Notes: a model not told the origin generated them from the letters alone. Positions 13,739-23,570 are shown, numbered from the stretch's first letter. The stretch is 33,212 nucleotides of DNA from an uncultured Desulfuromonadales bacterium (GCA_945787335.1 CALZHR010000130.1:1-33212), one strand, 5' to 3'. Numbers and translations: made by a program.

Positions 13739-15319
13739 ATGAGCGAATTGACGGCAGACGTACTGGGACTCAAAAGTGTGGGCAAGGTGTACCGTAACCT
13801 CAGCTATGAAGAGCTGTTTGCCCATGAGACCGACCGGGCCGAGGGGAAAGTTTCTGCCAACGGGACGATGATGGTCGATACCGGTAAATTCACCGGCCGT
13901 TCGCCGAAGGACAAGTACTTTGTCAAGCAGGCTCCCTCGCAGGACAACATCGCCTGGGGGAACATCAACAAGCCGGTTTCTCCAGAGATTTTTGAAGAGC
14001 TCTATGCCGAGGTGATCGACTACCTCTCCGGCAAGGATGTCTACGTCCTCGACGGCTACTGCGGCGCCAATCAGAACACCCGCAAGAACGTTCGCTTCGT
14101 CACCGAGATCGCCTGGCAGTCCCACTTTGTCAAGAACATGTTCATCCGCCCTGACGAGGCCGATCTGCCCGGCTTCGCTGCCGACTTCCGCGTCTACAAC
14201 GCGGCCGGCCTGACCAACAAGAACTGGGAAAAACACGGCCTGAATTCCGACGTCTTCGTCATCTTCAACATCGAAAAACGCATCGCCATCATCGGCGGAA
14301 CCTGGTACGGCGGCGAGATGAAGAAGGGGATCTTCACCATGATGAACTACTGGCTGCCGCTGGAGAACATTCTCTCCATGCACTGTTCAGCCAATGTCGG
14401 CCCCAATAAGGATGTCGCCCTGTTCTTCGGCCTCTCCGGGACCGGTAAGACCACCCTGTCGACCGATCCGCGCCGCAAGCTGATCGGTGACGACGAGCAC
14501 GGCTGGGACAACGAGGGGATCTTCAACTTCGAGGTGGGCTGCTACGCAAAGTGCATCGACCTCTCCGAAGAGAGCGAGCCGGAAATTTACCGCGCCATCA
14601 AGCGCGACGCGCTACTGGAGAATGTGGTCGCCGATGACGCCGGCAACATCGACTTCAGCGACGGCTCGAAAACTGAAAACACCCGGGTTTCCTACCCGAT
14701 CTTCCATATCGACAACCACGACCCGAGCCTCAAGGGTGGCCATCCGAAGAACATCATCTTCCTCACCTGCGATGCGTTCGGCGTGTTGCCGCCGGTCTCC
14801 AAGCTGAGCAAGGAGCAGGCGATGTACTACTTCCTCTCCGGCTACACCGCCAAAGTCGCCGGCACCGAGCGCGGCGTCACCGAGCCGCAGGCGACCTTCT
14901 CGGCCTGCTTCGGCGAGGCCTTCCTGCCGCTGCACCCGACCGCTTACGGCAAGCTGCTCGGCGAGAAGATGGAGCAGCAAAACGTCAACGCCTACCTGGT
15001 CAACACCGGCTGGGTCGGCGGCGGTTACGGGGTCGGCAAGCGGATGAGCATCAAGGCGACCCGCGCCTGCATCAACGCCATTCTCGACGGCAGCATCAAC
15101 ACTGTTGAGTTCGAGCAGACCCAGTTCTTCAAGCTGAACATCCCGAAAGAACTGCCCGGGGTCGACAGCACCCTGCTCAACCCGCGCAATGCCTGGGAAG
15201 ATACCGCCGCGTTCGATGCCACCGCCCAGAAACTGGCCGGGATGTTCATCGAGAACTTCAAGAAGTACATCACCGACAGCGATGATTTCGACTTCACCCA
15301 GGCCGGTCCGCGACTCTAG
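13739..15319 (+). CDS. pckA: Phosphoenolpyruvate carboxykinase (ATP)
   Basis: The 526-residue enzyme interconverts oxaloacetate and PEP with ATP/ADP, the entry step of gluconeogenesis. Recognisable motifs are TGRSPKDKY near the N-terminus, the kinase-1a loop GLSGTGKT (from residue 231), the metal-binding segment IGDDEHGW and the [12 protein letters not shown] region near the C-terminus. Length and motifs are normal for the ATP-dependent family. A GGGAGG site precedes the ATG. It is monocistronic, with its own candidate promoter and a strong terminator. In acetate-oxidising Desulfuromonadales the enzyme supplies sugars from TCA-cycle intermediates. Confidence 0.97.
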   Translation: MSELTADVLGLKSVGKVYRNLSYEELFAHETDRAEGKVSANGTMMVDTGKFTGRSPKDKYFVKQAPSQDNIAWGNINKPVSPEIFEELYAEVIDYLSGKDVYVLDGYCGANQNTRKNVRFVTEIAWQSHFVKNMFIRPDEADLPGFAADFRVYNAAGLTNKNWEKHGLNSDVFVIFNIEKRIAIIGGTWYGGEMKKGIFTMMNYWLPLENILSMHCSANVGPNKDVALFFGLSGTGKTTLSTDPRRKLIGDDEHGWDNEGIFNFEVGCYAKCIDLSEESEPEIYRAIKRDALLENVVADDAGNIDFSDGSKTENTRVSYPIFHIDNHDPSLKGGHPKNIIFLTCDAFGVLPPVSKLSKEQAMYYFLSGYTAKVAGTERGVTEPQATFSACFGEAFLPLHPTAYGKLLGEKMEQQNVNAYLVNTGWVGGGYGVGKRMSIKATRACINAILDGSINTVEFEQTQFFKLNIPKELPGVDSTLLNPRNAWEDTAAFDATAQKLAGMFIENFKKYITDSDDFDFTQAGPRL

Positions 15320-15342
15320 GATCGATCCAAAGTCAAACATTC

Positions 15343-15374
15343 AGGCGGCCAGCATCAGCTGGTCGCCTTTTTTT
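15343..15374 (+). terminator. Rho-independent terminator of pckA
   Basis: AGGCGGCCAGC (15343-15353) pairs with GCTGGTCGCCT (15358-15368), one G-T wobble, 4-nt loop, followed by a run of T. Confidence 0.93.
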
Positions 15375-15384
15375 ATGGCTTTAC

Positions 15385-15413
15385 TTGACAGATCGTGAAA
15401 GAAAAATAATAAT
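15385..15413 (+). promoter_or_regulatory. Strong sigma-70 promoter of the thiL-chemotaxis cluster
   Basis: A perfect TTGACA (15385-15390) and AATAAT (15408-15413) are 17 bp apart. It is the only clear promoter before thiL, and no terminator was seen until after lolA, so it may serve the chemotaxis genes too. No TPP riboswitch is visible in the leader. Confidence 0.75.
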
Positions 15414-15448
15414 TAAGGTCTAAAAATTAATGGGACGAGTATAATCTG

Positions 15449-16429
15449 ATGACAGAGAAACCCCGGGGCTCGTTGAGCGAGTTCGGCTTGATCAGACAGA
15501 TTCAACAGCAGGCAGGCGGTGCTGACCACCTGCTGAAAGGGATCGGTGACGATTGTGCAATCCAGCGGCAGGACGGCAGCAAAGAGCTGCTGGTCAGCAC
15601 TGATCTGCTGATCGAAGGGGTCCATTTCACCCGTTCCTGGACCAGTATGGAGCAACTCGGGCGCAAGGCGGTCGCGGTCAATGTCAGCGACATCGCGGCC
15701 ATGGGCGGGACACCGAAAAGTCTGTTTCTCGGGCTGGCCTGCAGCAAAGCGGTCAGTGACCAGGAGCTGCAGGAGTTCACCGCCGGTTTTCTGGCCGAGG
15801 CGCAGCGTTATCAGGCGGTGCTGGCCGGTGGCGACACCTGTCGGTCACCCGGTCCGCTGATGCTTTCCGTCACCGTGTTGGGCGAGGTGGAAAAAGGGCG
15901 GGCGATCTGTCGAAGAGGGGCCGCCCCGGGCGAGGCGATCTACGTCTCCGGCACCCTGGGTGGCAGTGCCCTGGCTCTGCAGTTGCTGCAACAGGGAAAG
16001 CGGCCGCCCGCCGAACTGGAACGCCAGCATCACACCCCGACCGCTCAGGTTGAGCTCGGACAAAAGCTCGCCGAGGCTTGCCTGGCGACGGCGATGCTCG
16101 ATATCTCCGATGGCCTGCTTGCCGATCTGGGGCACATCATCGCAGCGTCGGGGGTCGGCGCCGAACTGCAGCTTTCAGCGCTGCCGCTCAGCAGTGAATT
16201 CCGCCTCGCTGTCGAACAGAATCCGCAGCTGATCGATCTGGCCCTGAGCGGCGGTGAAGATTATCAGTTGCTGTTTACCTCCCAGGAACAGCAGCTCGAC
16301 CAGCTGCCCGAGTTTGCCGGCTTGATCAGTCGCATCGGAACGGTGAGCGAAGGCACGGAGATGATCGTCTGGGGTCCGGATCGAAAACCTTATGAATGCT
16401 CACGGAGCGGTTTTGACCACTTCGCCTGA
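15449..16429 (+). CDS. thiL: Thiamine-monophosphate kinase
   Basis: The 326-residue enzyme phosphorylates thiamine monophosphate to thiamine diphosphate. It shows the N-terminal GIGDDCAI (31-38), VNVSDIAAMGG, GGDTCRS and MLDISDGLLADL motifs that bind ATP and Mg2+ in the PurM-like fold, and a C-terminal SGGEDYQLLFT. Length is standard. The ribosome site before the ATG is weak. The 3' end overlaps the cheR reading frame by 38 nt, so translation of the two is probably coupled although their functions are unrelated. Confidence 0.96.
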   Translation: MTEKPRGSLSEFGLIRQIQQQAGGADHLLKGIGDDCAIQRQDGSKELLVSTDLLIEGVHFTRSWTSMEQLGRKAVAVNVSDIAAMGGTPKSLFLGLACSKAVSDQELQEFTAGFLAEAQRYQAVLAGGDTCRSPGPLMLSVTVLGEVEKGRAICRRGAAPGEAIYVSGTLGGSALALQLLQQGKRPPAELERQHHTPTAQVELGQKLAEACLATAMLDISDGLLADLGHIIAASGVGAELQLSALPLSSEFRLAVEQNPQLIDLALSGGEDYQLLFTSQEQQLDQLPEFAGLISRIGTVSEGTEMIVWGPDRKPYECSRSGFDHFA

Positions 16430-17309
16430 AAATTCTCCGGTGATCCCCTTTGTGGGGGGTGATTTCCTCGATGCCGATTATCAGCAGATCTGCCAGCTGC
16501 TTAAGGAACAGCAGGGGGTTGATCTGACCGGCTACAAGGATCTGTGCATCAAGCGGCGCATCGCGTCGCGAATCCGCGCCGCAGGCCTGCCGGGGCCGCA
16601 GCCCTATTACGCATTACTGCTTGATGACCCGCAGGAACAGCAGCAGCTGCTGGAGGCGCTGACAGTTCATGTCTCGCAGTTCTTCCGCAATCCGACGACC
16701 TACGATCTGTTGGAAAGACAGGTTCTGCCCGAGCTGCTGGAGCGGGCTCGCGCCGGCAAGGCGAAGTTGCGGATCTGGAGTGTCGGCTGCGCGACCGGCG
16801 AAGAACCCTATTCGCTGGCGATGCTCTGCCGGAAATTGCTCAAGGCGGGCGATCTGTTCTCGATAATCGCCACCGATCTCAGTGCCGAGGTGCTGCAACG
16901 GGCCAAGCGGGGGCTGTTTGCGCCGAGTCGCCTGGCGGAGGTTTCGGAAACCGCGCTGACGAATTACTTCACTGCAGAGGGAAAAGATTACCGCCTGGCC
17001 GACGAGATCCGCAACCAGGTACGCTTCTTCCAGCACGATATTCTCAGCGATCAACCATTTTATCGCGCCGACCTGATCCTTTGCCGCAACGTGCTGATCT
17101 ATTTTTCCCGCCTGCAGCAGCAGCGCGTGTTGCGAACTCTTGCCGCGGCGCTTCCGGTAGGAGGATATCTGGTGCTGGGCCGCGCGGAAACCTTGGTGCC
17201 GGCTTGCCGCGACCTGTTCCGCTGCATCGATTCAGCCGAGCGGGTTTACCAGCGTCTGGAGACGAATGGCGACCCACTGCCGGTCAGGGGTGCGGCCGCA
17301 GAGCAATAG
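16392..17309 (+). CDS. cheR: Chemotaxis protein methyltransferase CheR
   Basis: The 305-residue enzyme methylates glutamates of chemoreceptors using S-adenosylmethionine. An N-terminal helical domain (about 25-90) precedes the methyltransferase domain with SVGCATGEEPYSLAM, the acidic IIATDLS strand and DLILCRNVLIYF. The ATG at 16392 lies inside thiL. A TTG at 16413 with GGAG 5 nt upstream is an alternative and would remove seven unconserved residues. It begins a set of chemotaxis genes in the same direction. No CheB methylesterase or CheD deamidase gene is in the window. Confidence 0.94.
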   Translation: MNAHGAVLTTSPENSPVIPFVGGDFLDADYQQICQLLKEQQGVDLTGYKDLCIKRRIASRIRAAGLPGPQPYYALLLDDPQEQQQLLEALTVHVSQFFRNPTTYDLLERQVLPELLERARAGKAKLRIWSVGCATGEEPYSLAMLCRKLLKAGDLFSIIATDLSAEVLQRAKRGLFAPSRLAEVSETALTNYFTAEGKDYRLADEIRNQVRFFQHDILSDQPFYRADLILCRNVLIYFSRLQQQRVLRTLAAALPVGGYLVLGRAETLVPACRDLFRCIDSAERVYQRLETNGDPLPVRGAAAEQ

Positions 17310-17379
17310 AAACTCAGCGCTATAACAGGCGCTGCTGAGAAATAGCAACGACAGGTTTTCGACCTGAAGGAGTCCGCAG

Positions 17380-18663
17380 ATGCGTGTTGAAATCAGTTAC
17401 AAGTTTGTTGTCGGGTTTATCGTCGTGGTGGCTTCGGTGGTGCTGCTCAACCTGCTGGTGCCGCAGTTGCAGATCCCAGCCGGATTGCACCAGCTGGTGA
17501 CCATCGGTGGTGCTCTGCTGGTCGGTCTGATTTTCGGCTGGATTTTTTCCAAGGCGTTTACCGCCAACTTCGGCATCCTCAACGAAGGCGCCGAGCGACT
17601 CAGTGATGGCGACTTGAGCCGCAAGGTGCGTCTGCGCAAAGGGGTGTTTTCCGACGAAACCGAGGATCTGGCCAACTCGTTGAACCTGGTGGTTGACAGC
17701 CTGCGCAACCTGGTCGGGCAGATCCGCGGCAGCTCGGTGAATGTCAACGAATCCTCTCTGGCCCTGGCGGCGACGGCGGAAGAGATGACCGCGACATCGC
17801 ACGAGGTGGCCGGCTCCATCGAACAGATCAGCCGCGGGGCGGAAACCCAGGCGGAGATGGTCGAGCGGGCCTCCAGGGTGATCAAGGAGATGGCGGTCGA
17901 GATCGAGCTGATCGCGACCGCGGCCAACAAGCTGGCTGCTTCCGCCGAAGAGACCACCAGCACCGCGCGTCAGGGGGAGCAGATGTCGGGGACCGCGCTG
18001 GAGAAAATGAAGCAGGTGCTCTCACGGGTCGAGGAAAACGGCGCGCAGATCGTCGCTTTCAGCGATCAGGTGCAGAAGATCGGGACGATCATCGACGTGA
18101 TTACCGGCATCGCCCAGAAGACCAACCTGCTGGCGTTGAACGCGACCATTGAGGCGGCCCGCGCTGGCGAATATGGCCACGGTTTCGCCGTGGTCGCCGA
18201 AGAGGTCAGCAAGCTGGCCGACAGCACCAGCGAGTCGGCCGGTGAAATCACCCGGTTGATCGAAACGACGCGCGAGCAGAGCCAGAGGGTGCAACAGTCG
18301 ATGGCGGAGAGTATCCGGGCGATCGACGCTGGACGCGAGGCGATCGATATTACCGGCAGTTCCTTCAACGCGATAGTTGATAAGGCGGAAACCGCCCAGC
18401 GCAAAGCGGTGAGTATCTCCGAGCTGGCCGGCAAACAGAGCCACGGCACCCAGTCAATCGTCGCGGCCATCGAAGAGATCGCCCGCGTGGCTGAAGACAA
18501 CGCCGCCTCGACCGAAGAGGTATCGGCGGCGACTGAAGAGCAGTCGGCCTCGATGGAGGAGATGACCTTCGCCTCGCAGCGGCTCTCCAAGCTGGCGGAC
18601 GAGCTGTTGACTTCGGTCAGCCGCTTTAAGCTCGGCGTCAGCGGTGAAACCGGGCCGGCATGA
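17380..18663 (+). CDS. Methyl-accepting chemotaxis protein with almost no periplasmic domain
   Basis: The 427-residue transducer has two membrane helices (about 8-27 and 36-58) joined by only a few residues. A HAMP segment (about 58-110) and a long cytoplasmic signalling coiled coil follow, with the conserved hairpin tip around [21 protein letters not shown]. Without a periplasmic sensor it probably responds to an intracellular or membrane-borne signal, as energy-taxis receptors do. Glutamine/glutamate-rich heptads suggest methylation sites for the CheR encoded just upstream. Its stop overlaps the CheW start (ATGA). Confidence 0.93.
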   Translation: MRVEISYKFVVGFIVVVASVVLLNLLVPQLQIPAGLHQLVTIGGALLVGLIFGWIFSKAFTANFGILNEGAERLSDGDLSRKVRLRKGVFSDETEDLANSLNLVVDSLRNLVGQIRGSSVNVNESSLALAATAEEMTATSHEVAGSIEQISRGAETQAEMVERASRVIKEMAVEIELIATAANKLAASAEETTSTARQGEQMSGTALEKMKQVLSRVEENGAQIVAFSDQVQKIGTIIDVITGIAQKTNLLALNATIEAARAGEYGHGFAVVAEEVSKLADSTSESAGEITRLIETTREQSQRVQQSMAESIRAIDAGREAIDITGSSFNAIVDKAETAQRKAVSISELAGKQSHGTQSIVAAIEEIARVAEDNAASTEEVSAATEEQSASMEEMTFASQRLSKLADELLTSVSRFKLGVSGETGPA

Positions 18664-19091
18664 CCCAGCTGCTTCCGTTCAAGCTGGGTGAAGAAATTTA
18701 TGCCCTCGACGTCACCGATGTTCAAGAGGTGGTCGAGGGCCCGATGATCTATCCATTGCCCGGGGCCGCTGCGCAAATTCGCGGTGCGATCGGGTTCCAC
18801 GGGCGGATTCTGCCGGTGGTCGACCTGCCGCTGTTGCTCGGCTTTGCCGGCGGGCAGCGCGCGGAACGTTTGCTGGTGCTGATTGAAGCCCATGGACCGA
18901 TGGTCCTGGCGGTCGATCAGTTGCAGCCGATTATCGCCGTCGATCTGGTGCAGTGCACCCTGATCCAAAGCAGCTCCGAGGAGGATTGTATCCGTGGAGT
19001 GCTGAACTGGCGAGAGACAATGATCAGCCTGCTCAATCTGGAGCAGCTGCAACACAGGGTCGCGGATCTGTGTTCCCGAAGCGGAGGCTAA
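18660..19091 (+). CDS. cheW: Chemotaxis adaptor CheW
   Basis: The 143-residue protein consists of a single CheW-like SH3-type beta-barrel domain that bridges receptor tips and CheA. Recognisable elements are [19 protein letters not shown], the receptor-binding [17 protein letters not shown] strand pair and [18 protein letters not shown] at the end. The start overlaps the receptor stop by 4 nt (ATGA), indicating coupled translation and a dedicated receptor-adaptor pair. Confidence 0.93.
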   Translation: MTQLLPFKLGEEIYALDVTDVQEVVEGPMIYPLPGAAAQIRGAIGFHGRILPVVDLPLLLGFAGGQRAERLLVLIEAHGPMVLAVDQLQPIIAVDLVQCTLIQSSSEEDCIRGVLNWRETMISLLNLEQLQHRVADLCSRSGG

Positions 19092-19092
19092 G

Positions 19093-19455
19093 GTGTCCAA
19101 GCGTGTATTGATAGTTGATGATGCCCTGTTCATGCGGAGTTTGCTGCGTGATATTTTTGAAACCGCCGGCTGGGAGGTGGTCGCCGAGGCGGAAAACGGG
19201 CTCCAGGCGATCGAAGCTTACAACAGCCATCAGCCGGATCTGGTGACCATGGATATCGTTATGCCGGAGATGGGGGGGATCGACGCCTTGAAAAAGATCG
19301 TTGCCAGTCACCCGCAGGCCAAAGTGGTGATGTGCAGCGCTTTGGGGCAGGAGAGCATGGTGATGGAGGCGATCAGGGCCGGGGCCTGTGATTTTATCGT
19401 CAAGCCCTTTCGTGACCAGCAGGTGCTCGACATTGTTGAGCGGACCTTCAGCTGA
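19093..19455 (+). CDS. cheY: Chemotaxis response regulator CheY
   Basis: The 120-residue single-domain receiver has the complete phosphorylation site: acidic pair D9-D10, phosphoacceptor D54, S82 and K104 in VKPF. It is therefore functional, unlike the pseudo-receiver at 1708. It begins with GTG two bases after the cheW stop, within a closely packed set. Phospho-CheY would bind a flagellar switch or a type IV pilus target; no motor genes are in the window. Confidence 0.93.
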   Translation: MSKRVLIVDDALFMRSLLRDIFETAGWEVVAEAENGLQAIEAYNSHQPDLVTMDIVMPEMGGIDALKKIVASHPQAKVVMCSALGQESMVMEAIRAGACDFIVKPFRDQQVLDIVERTFS

Positions 19456-19490
19456 GCGCGGCTTGCAACCAGCCAGGCGGATGACAGTCG

Positions 19491-21329
19491 ATGGATATTG
19501 AAAAATATCGCACGATGTACCTGCACGAGGCCGCCGAGCATCTGCAGAAGATGACGGAGCTGCTGGTCGCCGTCGAGGCAGACCCCGAAGAATCCGCAGG
19601 GCTCGCCGCACTGTTTCGCGAAGCGCACTCGATCAAGGGGATGGCGGCGACCATGGGCTATGAGGCGACCGCGCGGCTGGCCCATCATCTTGAGGATGGA
19701 CTGGCCCTGTGCCGCGACCGGGGATGCATCGACAGTGAGATGATCGATCATCTGCTGGCCGGCGTCGATCTGCTCGAAGGGTTGCTGGAGGATATCCGCG
19801 CGCAGCGCCCAGAGCGTGAGGTCGAAAGCTTTGTCGCGCATGGTGCTGCGCCGGCGCCGCCAGTTGAAGTCAGTTCGGACGAGCTGGAACTGGTTGCCGC
19901 GGAAGCGGCCGAAGGAAATCCGGCGTCAGGGCTGCAGCTGAGGTTGCGGCTGGCTGAAACCGTGGCCGCACCGGGACCGCGCTGGCTGGTGCTGTTGCAG
20001 CGGATCGGCCTGCTCGGCGAGATATTGCAGCTCCAGCCAAGCGAGGAGGAGATTCTGCAGGGAAGCTCCAGCCGTCAGCTTTTGGTGCGGTTGCAGACGG
20101 CCCTGAGTCAGGACGAGATCCGTGAACAGCTGAAAAGCTACCGCGAGCTGGTGGCGATCGATTTTCCCATCGAGCTGCCGGCCAAGGGCAATAAAAAGGT
20201 TGTGCCGCGTAACACCGTGCGGGTCAGTACCGACCTGCTCGATCATTTCATTAATCTGACCGGTGAGCTGATTACGAATCGCTATCAACTGCAGAGCGCC
20301 GCCGCGGAAAAAAATTGGGGCGATCTTGACGAGGGGCTGGGGCAGCTGGCCCGACTGGTCAAGAACCTGCATCACCAGGTGCTGCAGGTCCGGATGATGC
20401 CGCTCGAAAGTGTCACCAACCGGCTGCCGCGGGCCGTGCGCGACCTCTGTCGCAGTAGCGGCAAGCAGGTCAGCTTCGAGGTCGAGGGAGGCGCGATCGA
20501 GCTGGACCGGGCGATTCTCGAAGAGCTCGCCGATCCGCTCACTCACATGATCCGCAATGCCATCGATCACGGCATCGAGAGCTGCGGAAAGGTTCAGGTC
20601 AAGGCTTGGCGGGAACAGGATCAGGTGTTGATTCAGGTGACCGATAACGGCCGTGGTATCGATCCCGACATGGTCCGGCAACGTGCCCTGCAGCGCAACC
20701 TGATCAGCCCGGCGCAGGCCGAAACGATCCGCGAATATGACCTGCTGCAGTTGATCTGCCAGCCGGGCTTTTCCACCGCTCAGCAGGTCACCACGACCTC
20801 CGGCCGGGGGGTCGGGATGGATGTCGTGAAGACCGCGGTAGAGCGGCTCGGCGGGGTGCTGCTGATCGATTCTGCGGCCGGTGAAGGAACGCGCATCACC
20901 ATGAAGTTGCCGCTGTCGATGGCGATTATCCGGGTGCTGTTGATCGACTGCGATCAGATCCTGATGGCCCTGCCGATTACCCGGGTGCTGCAGACCCTGG
21001 AAATTACGCAGGAAGAAATTCAGACCAGCGGTAAGCAGCTGGTGATTTCTCATCAGGGCGAGTTGTTGCCACTGCTCTCCCTGCGGCGGATTCTCAAGCG
21101 CACCAAGGGGCCGGCGCGCAACCCCCTGCCGCTGGTGATCACCGAACTGCTCGGGAGGCGGGTCGGTTTGGTGGTCGATCGCCTGGTCGGACAGCGCGAG
21201 GTGTTCGTGCAGACTCTGCCGGCCCCCTTCGATCGCCTGCGCGGTAATAGCGGCGGCACCATTCTTGGGGATGGACAGATCGTTTTCGTGCTTGACCTGC
21301 AAAGTCTGCTGGAAAAGCGGAGAGGATAA
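19491..21329 (+). CDS. cheA: Chemotaxis histidine kinase CheA
   Basis: The 612-residue kinase has an Hpt (P1) domain with phosphorylatable H46 in AHSIKG and a poorly conserved middle region (about 110-240). Dimerisation (P3), ATP-binding (P4: N-box HMIRNAIDHGIE, G1 DNGRGID, G2 SGRGVGMDV) and CheW-like (P5) domains follow. It lacks an obvious standard P2 CheY-docking domain, though a degenerate one may lie between P1 and P3. It transfers phosphate to CheY. The gene follows cheY by 35 nt and precedes a CheC-like phosphatase gene. Confidence 0.95.
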   Translation: MDIEKYRTMYLHEAAEHLQKMTELLVAVEADPEESAGLAALFREAHSIKGMAATMGYEATARLAHHLEDGLALCRDRGCIDSEMIDHLLAGVDLLEGLLEDIRAQRPEREVESFVAHGAAPAPPVEVSSDELELVAAEAAEGNPASGLQLRLRLAETVAAPGPRWLVLLQRIGLLGEILQLQPSEEEILQGSSSRQLLVRLQTALSQDEIREQLKSYRELVAIDFPIELPAKGNKKVVPRNTVRVSTDLLDHFINLTGELITNRYQLQSAAAEKNWGDLDEGLGQLARLVKNLHHQVLQVRMMPLESVTNRLPRAVRDLCRSSGKQVSFEVEGGAIELDRAILEELADPLTHMIRNAIDHGIESCGKVQVKAWREQDQVLIQVTDNGRGIDPDMVRQRALQRNLISPAQAETIREYDLLQLICQPGFSTAQQVTTTSGRGVGMDVVKTAVERLGGVLLIDSAAGEGTRITMKLPLSMAIIRVLLIDCDQILMALPITRVLQTLEITQEEIQTSGKQLVISHQGELLPLLSLRRILKRTKGPARNPLPLVITELLGRRVGLVVDRLVGQREVFVQTLPAPFDRLRGNSGGTILGDGQIVFVLDLQSLLEKRRG

Positions 21330-21333
21330 GTCA

Positions 21334-21921
21334 ATGCATCCAGACCAGCTCAATCAGCAGCAGCGCGATGCACTCTTCTGCATCTGTCAACAGGGGCTGG
21401 AGGAGGCCGCTGAGATGCTCTCCAAGCTGCTGCGGCAACCGCTCGGTATTGACGCGGAGGCTGGTCGGGCACTTGATGAAGATCCGTTTAAAGCACCCGG
21501 AATCTGTGTTTATGTGGCGATCAGCGGGCAGCTCAATGGCGGTCTGCTGCTGTTTTTCCCCGAGGACAGCGCGAACCGGATCAGTTGCCAGTTGCTGGGC
21601 AAAGACGTTGTCGACGACCTGTTGCGCGAGCCGGCCTGTTCCACCCTCAAAGAGGTCGGGAACATCCTCGCTTCGGCCTTTCTCGCCAGTCTCGAATCCC
21701 AGCTCGGCCTGCGTTCGCTGCCGGCTCCGCCGGAGATCGCCCGAGCAAGCACCAACCAACTGCTGGGTGAGAAGCAACTCGGGGGGGCCGGGTCCCGCAT
21801 GATGCTCCGCACCCGCCTGTACAGCACCGCTGCCGCAGGCAAGCCCCTGCAGGGAGCGATCTACCTGGTCCCGCAAGTCGAATCGCTGCAATTGCTGACC
21901 GACCGGCTCAACGGCAACTGA
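21334..21921 (+). CDS. CheC-family CheY-P phosphatase-like protein
   Basis: The 195-residue product contains one CheC/FliY-type active-site signature, S-x3-E-x2-N in STLKEVGNIL, followed by the ASAFLASLESQLGL helix typical of CheC. Such proteins remove phosphate from CheY. CheC itself usually has two signatures; only one is clear here. The start ATG at 21334 lies 4 nt after the cheA stop, and GAGGATAAG upstream serves as the ribosome site. It fills the signal-termination role in a cluster that has no CheZ. Confidence 0.85.
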   Translation: MHPDQLNQQQRDALFCICQQGLEEAAEMLSKLLRQPLGIDAEAGRALDEDPFKAPGICVYVAISGQLNGGLLLFFPEDSANRISCQLLGKDVVDDLLREPACSTLKEVGNILASAFLASLESQLGLRSLPAPPEIARASTNQLLGEKQLGGAGSRMMLRTRLYSTAAAGKPLQGAIYLVPQVESLQLLTDRLNGN

Positions 21922-21994
21922 GCTGCTATCTCTCAGCGCGAAATCCTGCTAAAATCTCAGGCATATTCAGATTCCGTCAATCAGGAGTGGAGTT

Positions 21995-22777
21995 ATGTGG
22001 AAAAAAGCCTTAGTGCTGTTGTTATTGTTCGGCTGGTGGGCTGCTGCTGCGCTGGCAGCGTCGGTCGGGCTGGGGGATGTCATCCGGACCCTGGAAACGC
22101 CCTTTAAAGGTGACGCCCAGGTCCAGCGGGGGACGGCCAAGTCGGGAATTTACGATTTTCAGGCCGATTTTTTCCAGGAATCGCACATCGCATCGATCGA
22201 CCGGGTGCAGCGCGGGCGGGGTGAGGTGAGCTTCAAGTTTCTGCGTCGCACCACCGGCGAGGTGCCGCTGGCGATGTTCCGCTGGGAATATCGCGATCCC
22301 AGCCCGCAGGAGATCGTTTCCGACGGTGAAACCATGTGGGTCTACCTGCCGGAGAATCGACAGGTGATCCAGAGCGATCTCAGGGAGGTCAATCAGCAGC
22401 AGGGTGACAACCCGGTGACCTTTCTGACCGGACTGGGGAACCTCTCGCGCGACTTTCAGATCCGCTGGGCGTCTCCAAACCGTGATCGGGAGGGGAACTA
22501 TCTCCTCGAGCTGCAGCCGCGCGGCGTGTCGCAGCTGATCCACCGCCTGCAGATCGTCGTCGACCGCGACGCGGTGCGGGAATATGTCGAAAATAACACC
22601 ACCGGCGACCTGTTTCCGATTCTGGCCACCACCGTGGAGGACCCGAACGGCAACCGCACGACCATCGAGTTCCACGATCTGCGCGTCAACCGGAATATTT
22701 CCGATCGCTTTTTCAATTTTATCCGCCCGGCCGGGGTGGAAGTGGTCCGGCCGAGCGATCTGCAGATGGGGTATTGA
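21995..22777 (+). CDS. lolA: Outer-membrane lipoprotein carrier protein LolA
   Basis: The 260-residue precursor has a Sec signal peptide ending ALA (about residue 21) and the LolA beta-sheet pattern. Typical segments are DFQADFFQESH, GEVSFKF, MFRWEYRDPSPQEIVSDGETMWVYLPENRQV and the closing FNFIRPAGVEVV. LolA carries lipoproteins across the periplasm to the outer membrane. It is longer than the roughly 200 residues of the E. coli protein. An AGGAGTGGAG site precedes the ATG. A terminator lies shortly after the stop. Confidence 0.92.
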   Translation: MWKKALVLLLLFGWWAAAALAASVGLGDVIRTLETPFKGDAQVQRGTAKSGIYDFQADFFQESHIASIDRVQRGRGEVSFKFLRRTTGEVPLAMFRWEYRDPSPQEIVSDGETMWVYLPENRQVIQSDLREVNQQQGDNPVTFLTGLGNLSRDFQIRWASPNRDREGNYLLELQPRGVSQLIHRLQIVVDRDAVREYVENNTTGDLFPILATTVEDPNGNRTTIEFHDLRVNRNISDRFFNFIRPAGVEVVRPSDLQMGY

Positions 22778-22817
22778 CTCTCACCCTCAGCTGCTTTTGA
22801 AACCGGATTTACCATAC

Positions 22818-22852
22818 AAACCGCCCTAGTGCTTTTCCGCCGGGGCGGTTTT
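22818..22852 (+). terminator. Rho-independent terminator after lolA
   Basis: AAACCGCCC (22818-22826) pairs with GGGCGGTTT (22843-22851) around a 16-nt loop; the stem end runs into a T-rich tail. Confidence 0.75.
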
Positions 22853-22916
22853 GTGTTATAAGTTCCTGCTTTACAGGAGTTCCTCGCAACAAATCCAAAC
22901 CGAAGGAGAAAAATAG

Positions 22917-23402
22917 ATGCCCAGTTTCGATATCGTCTCCAAGGTCGACCTGCAGGAGGTGGACAACGCCGTCAATCAGGCGATCAAAGAGATCTCGACC
23001 CGCTATGATTTCAAAGGCACCACCAATGAACTGACCCTGGAAAAAGAGAGCCTGTCGATCCTGGCCGCCGATGATTACAAGCTGCAGGCGATCAAGGATA
23101 TTCTGATCGCGAAACTGGTGCGCCGCAACGTCTCGCCCAAGTGTTTCGACTACGGCAAGGAAGAGCCGGCAGCCGGCGGTGCCGTGCGGGTGCGGGCCGG
23201 CATCGTCCAGGGGATCAGCAAGGAGAAGGGCAAAGAGCTCGTCAAGCTGATCAAGGAGACCAAGCTCAAGGTGCAGGCGCAGATCATGGAGGAGCAGGTG
23301 CGGGTGACCGGCAAGAAGATCGATGATCTGCAGGAGGTGATGCAAATGCTCAAAAACAAGGATGTGGGGATTGAGTTGCAGTTTGAGAATATGCGTTCCT
23401 GA
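22917..23402 (+). CDS. YajQ-family nucleotide-binding protein
   Basis: The 161-residue product matches YajQ over its full length: [20 protein letters not shown] at the start, SRYDF-type segment (STRYDFKGT), KQGISKE-like segment ([24 protein letters not shown], here described in parts) and [10 protein letters not shown] near the end. The family has two ferredoxin-like domains, and some members bind cyclic di-GMP. A GAAGGAGAA site precedes the ATG. No partner gene in the neighbourhood suggests a specific pathway. Confidence 0.93.
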   Translation: MPSFDIVSKVDLQEVDNAVNQAIKEISTRYDFKGTTNELTLEKESLSILAADDYKLQAIKDILIAKLVRRNVSPKCFDYGKEEPAAGGAVRVRAGIVQGISKEKGKELVKLIKETKLKVQAQIMEEQVRVTGKKIDDLQEVMQMLKNKDVGIELQFENMRS

Positions 23403-23437
23403 AGCGGCCCTTTTCTCCACTCTCTGCGTCAAGCTGC

Positions 23438-23483
23438 GAATCGGCATTGTGCGGCGTACGGTGTACGCCTCCGCTGCCGATTC
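23438..23483. repeat. Nested palindromic (REP-like) element
   Basis: An outer stem GAATCGGCA/TGCCGATTC (23438-23446, 23475-23483) encloses an inner stem GGCGTAC/GTACGCC (23453-23459, 23463-23469) with a 3-nt loop. A related core, CGTAGCC-TCC-GGCTACG, lies at 28411-28427. It fills the yajQ-rimO gap and has no coding potential. Its resemblance to repetitive extragenic palindromes is inferred from structure only. Confidence 0.65.
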
Positions 23484-23570
23484 TTGCTTTCCTTGACCTT
23501 GGAGACAATTGCTCGCTTCTCGTACCTTCGCGTGTAAACCGAAAACTTAAAAGACAGGAAATCAACGTAC

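Noticed and set aside
15440-15445. TATAAT just before thiL
   Set aside because: It is only a few bases from the start codon and has no -35 partner; the TTGACA/AATAAT pair upstream is better.
15375-15448. Possible TPP riboswitch before thiL
   Set aside because: The leader is too short and shows none of the conserved TPP aptamer segments.
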